64,000 nucleotides of DNA from Liopterus haemorrhoidalis (GCA_963971575.1 OZ020611.1:19752092-19816091); one strand, 5' to 3'; positions 34,479 through 47,250 are shown, counted from the first letter of the stretch. A program made the numbers and translations. Notes: a model not told the origin generated them from the letters alone.

Positions 34479-35638
34479 CAGTGTTGTAATAGATACATTT
34501 AAAATAATATCTAGATACAGATACAGATACTTAAGAAAAAATATATTTAGATCCAGATATAGATACAAAATTATAAAAAATATCTCGTTACAGATACATG
34601 CCAAAAAAATTTGTAGATACAGCTAGATACATTGAAAAATGAAAATACCATATAAAAACATGTTTAAGAAATTGCATGTTAGTCAGTATTATACAGATTG
34701 TTCAAAAATGCCGTGATGTCACAAAAAGCCCACTAAATTCAAGGCAAAAAACTATTCTACGGAATAATGTTTTACTAAATAACGTATATATTATGTTAGT
34801 CATATATACTAACATATAAGACTAATATTAGTCTTATAGATACGCATTCTTGTTAAGGGAATGTTCATTTCAATCAAATTTTAGCCCTATTTTTTTATCA
34901 CTAATAAAAAATTACTGATAAGAAATATAGGATTATTTATTTATTTGTGACATTCCATACAAATTTAATTTACAAACAAAATTTCAGTTGACATTCTGAC
35001 GCTTACAAATTAAATTTATATGAAATATAAACAAAATAATGTTTTTCTACGTCCTTTAGGAAACACACCTACTTGCCTTACTGATTTCAATAATGAAATG
35101 AACTTAATATCCTAGAATGGCCGGCCCTTGAGTGAGGCGGACTAGACTAGAGGTGGACCAGGCCTCAAGTGATGGAATGCCTCAAAAAAAAAATATATAT
35201 ATATTAAAGTGTACTTTAAATCACTGAATACTTTTGAAGGGCCTTAATTTGTCTTGTCCAAGGCCTCACAAAATTACAGTCTACTCTCAAACTATAACGT
35301 TTTTAGTAAATTAGTCATCAAAATATCAAAAATATTTATTCAAAAACTTAGTTGTCGTTAATAATGACCCATTTCCATTTCCATATAAATTTAATATGTA
35401 AATATCAGAATTTCAGATTAAATTTTGCTTAAAGCGAAAATAAAATATTCAAAATGACAATTTATAATTAATAAACTATTATATCAGCTCGGTATCACGG
35501 TATAAACATAAAGTAACGAACAAAGTATCTGAAACACGGATACAAAAACTTAAATTTAAATATCTAGATACAGATACATATTTCAAAAAGTATCTAGTTT
35601 GTATCTAGATACTTGTAACTAGATACATTACAACACTG
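34479..35638. mobile_element. hAT-like element with AGATAC subterminal repeats
   Basis: Ends CAGTGTTGTAATAGATACAT and its near complement ATGTATC...; the flanks ATTATATT and ATTATAAT agree in 7 of 8 bases. AGATACAG repeats at both ends. Internal CGGCCC...CTCACAA block at 35118-35275 resembles a further nested fragment. Confidence 0.75.
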
Positions 35639-36756
35639 ATTATAATACAAATACAAATATATCTTTTTACAAATATATTTGTTTTTAATATAACCTCAAA
35701 CTTTGACGTCAAATGTCAGTTAAATGAGACTGGAGAGTGATAATGCCAACCTAATTTAAAAATAAATAAATTCCATGGCTATATAGGCGACTTTTTTTGA
35801 TCATATTGTATTACAGACTATTTATATTTTTAATTAGTTTTATTTTTTCTGAATATTTCAAAACAGTACTCGTATGGTGGAAAATCTACTTTATATAATG
35901 AACTAAACAATTTTTTATACACAGCTTCCCTACCATTTAGTTTTTTCATTTGTTCTTCTCCTCTTCTTTCTGTTTGCATAAGAAACATTTTATCTAAGCC
36001 CTCATTTGAAACTAAAGTGTTCAATTCCAAATGGCAATACGTATCAACAATGGATCAATACCTAATTTCGAGACTGTAAACTATAGGTATACCTACAGCT
36101 ATGTTCGAGATTATTCGAAAATGTTCGGAATAATTCGACGCATGTTCTTACTCGAAAGATTTAGAACGAAACTAAGTCAAGGCACCATAAGAGTGAAGTT
36201 CTTGCGCAGATTATTCCTGACCATTCTGAACATTTTTCGAACATATACATTTTACATTTAGTACAGAACACACAAAAGGACAAATACTTCAATTTCAAAG
36301 GTAAATATTGATAACTTTGCAATCCTAGAGAAAAAACAGAAACTGATTCATATAAAATTCTCGCCGTTAATACATTGTATGCCGCAAAAGAGAATTGCCG
36401 TTTTTGGTAGAGCCCCACACCGTTTCTGGAATCCTTTTTAGTGTTCTACACAAAAGAGGTTCGGGTAAAACCGAAACATCTAATAATATGTGGTCTTTAC
36501 ATACAGGGTGAGACAATACTTATGTTCACCTCGATTATTTCTTTAATGAAAAAAGTTATAAAAATATTGTTCAAATAAACCTTATTTGGAGCAATGGAGG
36601 TCTGACTACAGTGGAATCATTTTTTTTCAATTGTTTTGCAAAACAAATGCAAAAAAAAATGACAAACGTCTTTCACCTGATGCACGCTCCCCCTCCCCCC
36701 CCTCATTTGGCTAGCCCTGACACGATCTAAAAACCAAAATAGATGTTGATTATAAC
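35639..36756. other. No gene recognised
   Basis: Contains ACAGGGTGAGACAATACTTA at about 36504, which looks like a dispersed-repeat end. No coding motif. Confidence 0.4.
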
Positions 36757-37374
36757 TAGGGTTACCATACGTCATTTTTTCCCCGGACATGTCCTCTTTT
36801 TGAGGCCTTAAATTTCTTCTGGCCGGGTTTTTGAAATATGCCATGTAATTTTTATACCGTGCGATCATAATTTCTTGTCAGTTACATAACAGTAAACAGT
36901 GAGTTTAAAAATATCAAAACTGTGTTCTAATCCACAGCTTAAAATCCCAATTTAACAAAGAACCAATCAGATTATTTCGTTGGTCCGAACTCACCCGAGA
37001 ATCAACGAAAATATGTGTTCCTAACTTCATACCTGTTGTCAACTCATTGGCGTGCAGAGAAATATAGTGTTCATTTAATAATCAATTCGTATAAGGTAAT
37101 CAAAATAGAATGTACGCCTATGTGTACATGTTCTTGGAAATAAGTTTGATAACTAAATGTTTCTATCAAGTGTTGCATAACGGACAAGATTTCTTGATCG
37201 CTCTGTATCTACTTATGACATATTTTGAGGTATTAAAAGATAATAAAATATTATTAAAATAAATACAATCTTCAGAAAAGTATAAATGGACACAAGAATA
37301 TAAATAGTATAATTATATAAACATTAATCATTTTAGGAGTCCTCTGTTCTAGTGACCAGGATATGGTAACCCTA
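36757..37374. mobile_element. hAT-like element with TAGGGTTACCATA ends
   Basis: Left TAGGGTTACCATA, right TATGGTAACCCTA. Flanks ATTATAAC and ATTATAAT agree in 7 of 8 if the last A is counted in the duplication. Both edges have GTCCTCT-type words (CATGTCCTCTTTTTGAGG, GAGTCCTCTGTTC). Confidence 0.7.
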
Positions 37375-38885
37375 TTATAATAAATATTCTTTTTAAAACA
37401 ACGTCGTGTGCAAAACTCGATTGCCAGCTCAAAACTGCCAGAATCGTTAATCTAACCTAAATTTTTGAATTATATGCATTCTTTACGCCATATTTACATT
37501 GTTTACATTTTTTACATTATTTTCCTATTCTTTACGTGTAAATGTAAAAAATATATATTTTTTACAATAAAGGCATATCACTGATTTAAAATAATTACTG
37601 TAAAATTTATTTTTCTGAAATCTAATTGTTAACAAAGAATATTCAATATACATATGAACAAAACAACTTGATAAATTGTATGCCAAAAAATTACTCAACT
37701 TGTTTTGTGTTTAAGAACGAAGTGCGCATGCGATTATACTTTATGTATAATCATGCGCAAAAATTGATTTATTACCTTTTGTGTGTTCTAGAAAATAGTA
37801 CGTTTCTATAGTGTTCTAGGATCAAAAGTAGTATGATTGAAATTATCATATATTTTTAATATTTCGGTAAATTAGAATTCATAAATAGTTTTTGAAATTA
37901 TTCATATAAATTCAAGATAGTTTTTGAAGACATACATCATATCTATAACATATTTTGAGAAGTAGAATAATATGTATATACAGATTGGATCAAATACTAT
38001 ATATTAAGAAATAAGTAAAAATAATTTTATATGTAAATATTGTAGTATGTATAACTATGTGTTGTATTTTGTAACTGGGCTACTAATTGTAAATTTTGAG
38101 GTTTGAATCCCAACGAATGAAAATTATAAGTATACCTATTTTACGTATCCTATACTCCTAGACAAAATAACTAAATCTTAATATTATAACCTTTGAATAT
38201 TGGATTATGATCGTTTTTCCTCTGGACTCTTCATATATGTTTATATTTTAAAATACTTTTTAGGATTTTATGTATTTCAAATGTCATATTATATGTATTT
38301 CAAATTTCTACTGTTTAGATCCAAATGTTTTGGTCACAATTTCTATCGACAGACACATGAGTGACAGTATAATTACGGTGACCATACGTCCTTTATTGTA
38401 GAGGAGAGTCCTTTATTTTAGAGCGTTGTCCTTTAGATTTATTTAATTTTCAAAACCCCACTTTTATCCTTTATTTGTTTTGGTTTTTAAGTACAGAATT
38501 TTAATTATAGAATCGTCGAAGTTAATGAATTCGAATGATTCCTACTGCGAGATATTTTGTTGTGGATGATTGTTGAGGAAAACATTACTTTTATTTCAAA
38601 TAGAAGAAATATGAATATTGATTAATTTGAATTTATTGAAATTTGCTTTAATAAAAATTATATTACTAATGAAAAGCTTGAGGAATTGTGTCAGAATATT
38701 GAAATAACCTGCCATTATAAATGTTTTTATATATATTTAAATATGTTATGGAGAAATAAATATCTTTTCAACATTTTTAAAATATTATTGAATTTGGCCG
38801 AGTGAATATTTTTAGTAATAAATAATATGTAAACCAGCCAAAAACTCAACTAAAAATTGAAATAGTGGAAATGTATTTATACCTA

Positions 38886-39664
38886 TAGACCATATTAGTG
38901 AAACGTCACATACTGTGTTGCCATCGGAAAACGGTTTTTATTGGATTTTTTTTTACCGATTTAAAATAGATATGCCATTATTTTTGTTACCTTAATTATA
39001 TTATTATTTTCAATTTCGGAACCAAAAATACATATCTTTGATAAGTATACACTAATATATACAGTTCAAATTCTTTATATTATAGAATAATGTTTTTATA
39101 AATATATAAATAAGGATTAGGGGATATATTTATAGGTTACGTTATTAAATAATATGAAAATCGAAATATCTTTAGTATTTATTTAATTAAAACTAGCGCC
39201 AATTTTTTTCAGAATTCATAATGGTATTATTTTGCTCCAAATTGCAACCATAACAGCCACATTCATAATTGCAAATTTATCGATTTCTGAAAAATGAAAA
39301 TGAAAAACAATAATGGATAAAATAAGAACAACATATTGTTCATTCAAGCTTTTTTAAAATGGCATATAGACTTATTGCTATGTTACTTGCCTTAATAACG
39401 ATTACTATTTTTCAAGATTAACCTGCAAAGTAATATTGTTGTGCAAAAATAATGATTTATTAAATTATAATGTATAAAATAAATATTGACTTGCAGATTT
39501 GATGTGAAGCATTTTCTTACTTTGAAAACTTAATTTCTACTTCCAAAATATAATTTAAATTTTTTTTTTTTATTATAATAACATGCTCAATTCAAATAAA
39601 AGGAAACAAACCGCTAGGCGGCAGCACGGAAGCTCATTTGTGGCGTATTTACTAATATGGTCTA
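38886..39664. mobile_element. TIR element with TAGACCATATTAGT ends
   Basis: TAGACCATATTAGT at 38886-38899 and its exact complement at 39651-39664; TA-rich flanks. AT-rich, no frame; a non-autonomous element of about 780 bp. Confidence 0.6.
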
Positions 39665-40269
39665 TTATAATAGACTTGTAGATTGATAGTAAATGAATAA
39701 ATTTTATTATTTGCACCTTGAAAAATAGCAATCAGAAAATATTACAAAGTTATTCATTATTAAATACTAAACAATTTCGTGACGACACTTTAGTGACTTA
39801 GATGATCACAGGAGTATCTTGTATTAATATGTGCGCAAATGACAACAATGATACCCATTATTTTTTAATTATCGTTAATTTTTAAAACAGGTGATCAAAA
39901 TATATAGTAATATAAATAACAAACATTATGTTTGACGATATTAACAAGAGATAACTTGAAAGCATGAATGGTTATGCACTAGAGACTGAGATAGTAAACG
40001 TGGAATACTAATATGCAGAACATCTATTAGCGGCAAATACGTCACAATTACCTAAATTTTAAAATGTAAAAGTATTTATAATTAATTTTTGTCAAACGAA
40101 ATTTACAAAATTAAATATGCCAATATGTATAAAAACTGCTTAATATTCATAAAAAAAATCACTCTACAGGTCTATTATGATATGAATTAATATGCAAATT
40201 TCAAAGTATTTAAAATAAACACTTCATATTGTTTTAAATGTACATTCATATGTAAAATATCCACATTGA

Positions 40270-40409
40270 GGGCCGGTTTCTGAAAGTTTAGTTATAGTTA
40301 ACTAAACCAAATGGTTAGAAAATGGTTGCTATGGTTACTTATGGGATTGTTATATTGTAACCGAGTTTAACCAAGAGATTAAACTCGGCTAAGCTTAAGA
40401 AACCGGCCC
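40270..40409. mobile_element. Harbinger-like MITE, 140 bp
   Basis: GGGCCGGTTTCTGAAAG and CTTAAGAAACCGGCCC ends, then TAA at the right and TGA at the left (one change). Interior GGTTGCTATGGTTACTTATG is shared with 50289-50424. Confidence 0.8.
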
Positions 40410-41439
40410 TAAGTTGGCATTATATTTCACATAAAATTTTATTTTAGTTATTTTTATAAGAAAATCTATATAAATTTACCTTGATTTTATTCTTGAATCT
40501 TTAGTTAAGGAAAATTCCTGGCCTTGGAATATATTATACTCATACTATTTTTATGTTTTAATTAATTTTTCCAGATTTATCCATTATTTTTTCTAAAAAA
40601 CTATGGTCACTGTATGAATAAAGGATTGCTCGTTATGATTACGATATGCTACAAATACCAGTTTGTTACTCTGATTGTAGAATATTCTTGATGTTTAATT
40701 TTTGTCTAGGAGTTATTTATATTGCTCAATTTTCTTATTAGAAAAGTACAATAGAATAGAATAGAATTTTTTATTCTAAATATCATATCTGTTAAGACCA
40801 CTGCCAATAATTAAGAGCTTAGGCAATAAGCCATTTTATTATAAATTGTTTTATAATATGCCAAAATGTATAACGTAAATATTATAGTATATAGTATTTG
40901 ATCCAGTTTGTATGGGTAGTAAAAATACATACAATATCAATTGAATACGTTAGAATATATGTTTGTAAAACGTTTTTGAAAAATGTCACTTAGCCCCACC
41001 TAGTTCCTAAATCAAATAGCATTCTTCATAGATTCCATTAGCATTCTCATTGTAGTTCACCCTAGACGTAAAAGGATGACTATAAAATAAACACATAAAA
41101 TTATTTAATATAATATGATAAAACAAAAGAAAGTATGCAGTTAAATTTAATTGGACGTTTTTATTACGGCTTTTTATAGACAGGAATAAAATCTTCATAC
41201 CTGTATTTTATTCCTCATATTATTAATTATTATTGTCTTGACAATTTGTATAGATTATTTCCCTCATATATTATCTACCAATTATGTTTATTGAAATTTC
41301 AACCAATGACAATTGTTTTACACTGAATAAACGCAGTTTTGCTAAAATTTAACAGCGATTAAACTACGTCTATGTTTTAAATGCGCATAATTGATTTATT
41401 ATGAGGAAGTAATGGGATTCGGACTGGTCATAAATTAAA

Positions 41440-41503
41440 ACAATATTTTAACTTCGCTAACGTTTCGATTTATATTTTAAATCTTCATCAGAGCTTAGTT
41501 AAA
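41440..41503 (-). ncRNA. Hammerhead ribozyme motif in the left arm
   Basis: Mirror copy of the motif at 41508-41571: on the minus strand CTGATGA, the same stem II and GAAACGTT. Transcription across the whole palindrome would instead favour one long hairpin. Confidence 0.6.
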
Positions 41504-41507
41504 TAGG

Positions 41508-41571
41508 AAATATCTAAGCTCTGATGAAGATTTAAAATATAAATCGAAACGTTAGCGAAGTTAAAATATTG
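41508..41571 (+). ncRNA. Hammerhead ribozyme motif in the right arm
   Basis: CTGATGA (41521-41527), stem II GATTT/AAATC with loop AAAATAT (41529-41545), then GAAACGTT. The palindromic ACGT of stem III is the minimal form known from Penelope-like elements. Stem I can form GCT/AGC by the core and AATAT/ATATT further out. The core matches the consensus fully. Confidence 0.65.
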
Positions 41572-41734
41572 TTTTAATTTCTGACCAGTCCGAATCCCAT
41601 TACTTCCTCATCATATTATAATCTACGGACGTAACTCATTTAATTCGATAATTGTTTTAAATTATTCTTATTTGCACTAAAACAATATATTATAAATTCG
41701 AAATTTATCGTTCTTGTTTATAATTAAAAATCTT

Positions 41735-42390
41735 TACGAAGTCGCTACCTGCGTAGTGAGGATCGACGACAAAATCTAATTTAGTTTGAAGATTAGCAAA
41801 GGCGTGCGACTAGGGTGCATTCTCTCCCCGCTGTTATTTAATATCTACGGGAAATTTGTCTTAAGAAAATCTCTAGATAAATACCACGGAGGTGTAGTTA
41901 TTAGTGGTTACAGAGTAACTAACCTACATTGTGCGAACGACACCACGCTCATTGCTAAAGATGAGGAGAAATATGAAAACATGATACTAAAAGTTGAGTC
42001 GGCAGGTAAAGAACTAGGTCTACAGCTATAGAACTAGATCAAAACTAAGCTAATGATTATTAACCCTTGGTCCACTACTAATTTACTCATTTGCTTGGTA
42101 TAGACGTCGTAGAGCGTTTCAAATACTTGCGATCTGTTATTTTTAGCCAGGATGGATACGCAGAGCAAATAAAATAGTGTTGCTCTAGCCATGCCCAAGC
42201 TAAAGAGTATATGGAAAGGCAAGAACATCATGCTGAAGACAAAAATCAAACTTATCCAATCTGTTTTCCATTTGCCTATGCTACGGATTCATGGACATTG
42301 AAAGCAACAAACAAGAGTAAGCTAGTCTCCTTCGAGTTATGGTGGTGGAGGCGCAGTTGCATATACCATGGACCATAAAGCGTAAAATGC
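41735..42390 (+). pseudogene. RTE-like reverse transcriptase, decayed
   Basis: LKISKGVRLGCILSPLLFNI corresponds to the KGVRQGC.LSP.LFN motif of RTE-group RT; the catalytic box reads CANDTT where YADDTV is usual, so it is dead. Downstream in other frames: FKYLRSVIFSQDGYAEQ, MPKLKSIWKGKNIMLKTKIK and SWTLKATNKSKLVSFEL, all in the expected order. Upstream endonuclease and the 3' tail not seen. Confidence 0.7.
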
Positions 42391-42987
42391 AAAATCTACT
42401 ATGTCCACTTAACAACAAAAAAAAAGAGTTATGCACGGCATTCTGCTGTCTATGGTGGACTGTCTATAAGGTAGCAAAAAGTTTGAGTGCAAAATCCACC
42501 TAGTAGATTGTAAAATAGCAATCCAAAACATGATTGTGAATGCAAAATCCTCTATGTTCAAATTGACCAATAGCGATCGAGCATGCGGTCTGGAGGTTAC
42601 TCCCATGGTTGAATCAGTTGCTAGAGCATAGTAGGTGTTGAATATAAATTATTGTTGTATTATTAAGAGTAACAATGGATGGTATAGGTGTATTAATTAA
42701 GTGACTACTCCAGAATGCAGCCGTAAAAGAATAGTGCAACAACAAAAGCCTCCTTTTTCTGGAATGAAAGCACCATTTTGTTGCAAAATCCGCCAAGTCC
42801 TAACTCAAAGACTTTTTTTATATAATCTTGCCACCAATATTTGATCTGATGCCCTCTATTGATAAATAATCATAATACTAAGACAATTAAAAAGAATTGT
42901 TTGTAAAAACATGTCTACAGTATTCTATAACAGTTTTTCGACTCTGCTGCAAAATGACATAGAATGGACATGGCAGATTTTGCATTT
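42385..42987. mobile_element. MITE-like element with AAATGCAAAATCT ends and internal motif copies
   Basis: AAATGCAAAATCTACTATGT at the left, ACATGGCAGATTTTGCATTT at the right. GCAAAATCCNCYANGT-like words recur inside at about 42488, 42542 and 42784. No frame of interest. Confidence 0.55.
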
Positions 42988-43855
42988 AAACCCCTCATAT
43001 AAAAGACAACGTATCTCTATCTGTCTGTCTGTCTGTCTGTCTGCTCGTATGTGTGCTTTTCACTCAAAAGCTGTTGATCCGTTTTTTTTCTACCTGCAGC
43101 TTCATCATCTGGTCAGGATTGCTTCATATAATTCAATTCTTCAAAGCGTGTACCAGGAATATTTCAAATGTTAAATGAAAAAAATCTGTGTCTCGCAGAT
43201 TTATAATTGTTTTAAACATTTCTCTAGAAATATTGTAATTATTTTCAAGAAATTACGAAATATAGGTCACTTTATGAATAGTGAGACAACACTAAATTTT
43301 AAACATCCTTTTATGTGTTTATGTTATAGTTATTCTTAAAATAGTTAATAACTGTCAACAGTCTTCCTTAATGAACCATTTTACAAGTACAAAATATAAA
43401 CTGATGAATATGTAAGTGATCTGCCGAATTTTTAGACAATTAAGAAGTAGAACAACATCATTTTTTGATAAAAAGTAAAAGTAAATCCATGTCGTATTCA
43501 CTAGATGTAAAGGCAAATACATATAATCAAAAATTTCTGTATTGGTGTATAAAAATGGTGACTCGTTATTTTAGGTAGATTATTGTATATTACTGTCTTT
43601 AGTGTATAGGAAAAAATAAGGAAAGTAGAATTTAAGGATGCAATATGCAAGAAAGGATCATAAATATAAAGATATGTTTTAAATTATAAATAACATTATG
43701 AAAAAGTGGATTGGAAAGAAAAAGTAAAGGCTGTATTTAAGTTACGAGTATTGAAAATTGATCCAACAAGCAACCAAATAGAAGCACGATTATTTTTTCA
43801 AAAGTTATCGATTTTTATGATTTCTAATATGTACCTACAAATTGTATTCATTTGT
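42988..43855. other. No gene recognised; short (CTGT)6 tract
   Basis: A CTGT run at about 43020-43042 after AGACAACGTATCTCTA. AT-rich otherwise. Confidence 0.5.
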
Positions 43856-44063
43856 TATAGTCCGTTTACAAGTTAGAATGCAGTACAGAGCAAATGGAGT
43901 AGTTCTTTTTCATACTCTTAATGAGTTTTTCCAATAACACTATCCTTTTCTTTCGTGGCGAGGTTGTCAGCTGTAAAACGCGTTGATCGTTGAAAACGTG
44001 GTACAAATATTTATTAAATTTTCCGTGGTACTTTTTCCATTTAATTTCAATAATAATCAACAA
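43856..44063 (-). repeat. Truncated relative of the 57797-58126 element
   Basis: GTTAGAATGCAGTA and GGAGTAGTTCTTTTTCATAC match the right end of that element in opposite orientation. The minus-strand frame (VFNDQRVLQL, then PRKKRIVLLEKL) lines up with VFTDQHVLELATSTSKKRIA there. Confidence 0.6.
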
Positions 44064-44184
44064 AAGAATATAGAATTGCGCATAATATTTTCATAACATT
44101 CATAAAAAACACAAGAAAAAAATAAAAAATCTTTTTGTTCATTTAATTTTAATGGGACTGTTGGGACTTTATATTGTTCACAAG

Positions 44185-44918
44185 CAGTGATGGGCGTTTA
44201 CACGTAAACTTTAATTGTTTACGATTATGTGTGAACTTATGTAAACAATTGGTAAACTTGTCAACAATGTAAACAATGTAAACTTTGTAAACTGCCGAAT
44301 AATGAGGTTAGTTTTAGTTATTTAATACGAATAATGGAGAGTTAATGAATGAACAAGTATATTCAGTTTAAAACAATAAATTTATTTAAAAAATGGTGGG
44401 AAGAAACCGAAGGAATAGTTCTGAAGAACTAGGTTTTGTTTTATTTAAAGAAAATGAAAGAAAATATAGGGCGTTATGCAAAATTTGCAATGAATCTTTT
44501 CGTTATTAAAAAATATAGGCTGATTTTCTTAAAGGTGAAATTTATTTTGTTATTAAAAAAATTAGACTGAATTTTTTAAAGAAAAAAGGTTTTATTTTTC
44601 ATATTCATATTTACTAATTTGTATGTAACACCTGTATAATGATGCAAATTCGATTTTTATTAATATGTATATTGGCTTGTCCTAATTTTATATACTTACT
44701 TTTTCATTTAAAATCATTTCATTAAAATTTAATTATTTTTAAAAATGTATTGATAATGAGGTTCTGTAATCCAAAACAAGTGCGCATGTCTAAATCATTG
44801 TTTACATTGTTTACGTTGTTTACATTGTTTACAAGAGTTTTTGTGTTTACTTTACATCAATTGTTTACGCGTCAACAATGAGGTAACTTACATCATGTAA
44901 CTTACGCGCCCATCACTG
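44185..44918 (+). mobile_element. hAT-like element with GTAAACAATGT repeats, copy 2
   Basis: CAGTGATGGGCG ... CGCCCATCACTG with a perfect duplication TTCACAAG (44177-44184 and 44919-44926). Same layout as 20910-21627. Confidence 0.92.
44393..44509 (+). pseudogene. 38-codon BED-finger-like frame of the hAT element
   Basis: MVGRNRRNSSEELGFVLFKE then NERKYRALCKICNESFRY and stop. F..... YRALCKIC resembles the first half of a BED zinc finger (aromatic, then C-x2-C), which sits at the N-terminus of many hAT transposases. The His half is missing. The same frame is identical in the copy at 20910-21627, so either it is under recent common origin or retained. Not a functional transposase. Confidence 0.5.
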
Positions 44919-44949
44919 TTCACAAGTTTGTCAAAGTTCGGGGAAACAA

Positions 44950-45260
44950 CTGATGTAGCAACACGTAACGTGTTTTCTAGGTGCTAATCCGTTATTCGCG
45001 TCCTTGTTTTTCATTTAACGAACTTGAACCAAGAAAATAACTGCCCAGATTTGTAATTTCTTCCAAAGAAAGTAATTCTCTTCTGAGTACAAGCTGTGAG
45101 TTCCGGAAATTTGTCAACTAGGAAATATTTCTTATAAAACTCAATTAGTGAAATCTTCATTTTTTACTTTAAATCTGAGTTCCTTGTAGCTCAAGTAGTT
45201 CTATTTGAAGAGAAATTGGTGCTTTTTCCACATCAACATCAACCGTTTAACCGCATTTGA
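44950..45260 (-). pseudogene. hAT transposase C-terminus, decayed
   Basis: Reads VDVEKAPISLQIELLELQ, then after a frameshift KISLIEFYKKYFLVDKFPEL, TACTQKRITFFGRNYKSGQL and FSWFKFVK, a stop, KTRTRITD, a stop, HLENTLRVAT. This is the dimerisation region (FG..Y.CE..FS..K..KT..R) of the hAT-derived GTF2I-repeat/ZBED5-like proteins; here the Cys-Glu of YKCEQ is changed to YKSGQ. Stops and a frameshift show it is dead. The intact hAT MITE beside it is a different family by its ends, so the two need not belong together. Confidence 0.7.
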
Positions 45261-45330
45261 TCTCTGAAAACAAATATATACTCGCCAGATTCAAGGAAAT
45301 TTTGGATAGTTATCACGGGCCAAACAAAAT

Positions 45331-46430
45331 GAGATAACGAGCCGGATCTGGCCCGCGGCCGTAGGATGTACATGCCTGCCTTAAACGAATCAGAAGCAAA
45401 GTCAAACAGCTCATATCTTCTTCCACATAATTCTTGTTTGAAATAGAATATATTAGCTAAAGTACTGTTAATTAAAAGAGTTATTCTTAATAGAAGTAAT
45501 ATTAGGGGAACTATAGGCGATCATCTGTGACAGATTTGCTTTTATCCCGAACGAAGTTCTGGAACCTTAGTTAGTTGTATCATTATTTTGGGTTTAGTTA
45601 AAAATCTCGTCTGTTCTATTTGTAAATAATAACTAGCAAAAGAAAGAAAATAGTTTAGTGGATCAAGTATTAATTTTTTTTATTTCTAAATATAGGCATG
45701 AAATTTAAAACATATCTTTATAACAACCGTTTTCATAATAAATAAAGTCACTTTAAAATTTATTAGGTAAAATGGTGTTAGTGTGATTATATTTTATATA
45801 ATAAACATATATTACTAATCATATCCATGCGAGGTTTTACAAATTTGTAATTATAAGTTAAGGGCCAAGAATTGTAAAGTACAGTAACTGTAAAGACTGA
45901 ATGTGAAAAGAACAAGAATGTGAGGTATAGAACTTAAGCAACTAAAAATAAGGAAACAGGAGTGTATTTAAAGGATAATGAAACTTTAGATATTAACATT
46001 TTTTGAAAATTTATCAGTAGAACATTTTCGGTTTCAAATTGTATAAAAAATTAAGTTGGTAAAGGTTCCTTTAGTTGGCTAAGGTAATGAAAAATATTAA
46101 ATAAATTTGGAAATGTGGATAGGTAGTGATTGGAATAGAGTAAATGGGTAAGGAATGAGTAGGATAAGTTTACAAAAAGAATTAAAAAGGTATTAATATG
46201 TATTCAAATTTTGGTTTTCGAATTTTCTACATTTGATGATGCCCTCTCGTTTGACGGACTATATAGATAAAACATTTTCTATTTTACCAAAGTTAGTAAG
46301 TAGTTTTTAAAATTATTATTTAGGGATATTGGCACCTTTAATATTACAAGAAAATACCTTTTTTAAACTACCCCTTCCAATTAAATTGTACTCAAAATCA
46401 AACACTCGAAACAATGCAGAAATATATATT
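45331..46430. other. No gene recognised
   Basis: Begins with GGCCCGCGGCC-type sequence near 45350 (possible hAT end), otherwise AT-rich with no TIR pair seen. Confidence 0.45.
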
Positions 46431-46439
46431 AGTTTGTTG

Positions 46440-47250
46440 CAAAAGTTCATGAAATGTTTTACAATTTTTCTTTATTTATATAAAATAAATGGTACATAGT
46501 ATTTAAACAAAATACTGGCCATTTGAATCTATGACCTTTTGCCAGTTGTCAGTCAGCAAACGGATCCCGCGTTGAATGAACATGTCAGCGCTCACCAGAT
46601 AACGCATACTGCATCTATCTGACTAGTTGGTAATCGGAAGTATCCATATCTTGTGCGTAATCAGGGTAAGGGGGACTGGCAACGGGATCTGGCGTTGTCA
46701 TGGAGAAGGATGACTTCGTCAATTTGCGGTTATTTGAGGACGATTTTTAATCAGTTCTATATTCAGTTGCTTTAGTTACTTATTGCAGCGACCTCCTGTG
46801 ACCGTTTGATTTGGTTGTAGCAGTTTATAGTAGCCGACTCCTTCCTGATCACACCATTTGATCCTGATCCCACATGATTCCCATTAGGAAGATCCATAGC
46901 AGAACCTTATTGCCGTGGATGTTGGGTCGTATTGTCGATGTGGTTCGTTGGCCGGGGTTAACTCAATGTTTAGCCTCTTAGGATTGTCGGAAGAAATCCA
47001 TTATTCATCATCCATAACAACGCGCCACAAAAAACTTTATTTCTGCTTTCCAACAGTGAGAGGTAAATGTTGCACCGATTTTGAATAACAACTTCAGACA
47101 ATTTACGTGGAATTTTTTGAACTTCTGGATGTTTCTCATTATTTAAATGACGAGCAACTTTTGAGTGGTCAACTTCTAGTTACCTTACAAGCTCATGTGT
47201 CGAATGAGCGTCGTCTTCGCAAAGCAATTCTTCCAATTTGTCGTATATAT
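46440..47250 (-). pseudogene. mariner-like transposase, heavily decayed
   Basis: On the minus strand, in several frames: HLNNEKHPEVQKIPRKLSEV, then NRCNIYLSLLESRNKVFCGA, VILLHDNA, and near the end FIQRGIRLLTDNWQKVIDSN then GQYFV. HDNA and the WQKVIDSNGQYF terminus are mariner landmarks (maT/DD37D-like style). No complete triad can be read and TIRs are not evident. Confidence 0.55.

Larger units (their letters stand above)
37972..40918. mobile_element. Possible 2.9-kb TIR element, ends GGATCAAATACTATATA
   Basis: ATACAGATTGGATCAAATACT at the left and AGTATTTGATCCAGTTTGTAT at the right are inverted copies over about 27 bp. Duplication not clear. It contains at least two smaller elements. Confidence 0.45.
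41401..41610. repeat. Near-perfect palindrome, 97-bp arms, hammerhead in each arm
   Basis: Arms 41401-41497 and about 41514-41610 are complementary with one visible mismatch (CAT/CAG at 41430); loop about 16 bp. Ends GATTCGGACTGGTCA and TGACCAGTCCGAATC. The low divergence says the inverted duplication is recent. Confidence 0.85.

Noticed and set aside
38378..40618. Possible 2.2-kb hAT with TACGGTGACCATA and TATGGTCACTGTA ends
   Set aside because: The ends pair, but the flanking 8-mers do not match, so boundaries could not be fixed; kept only as a suspicion.
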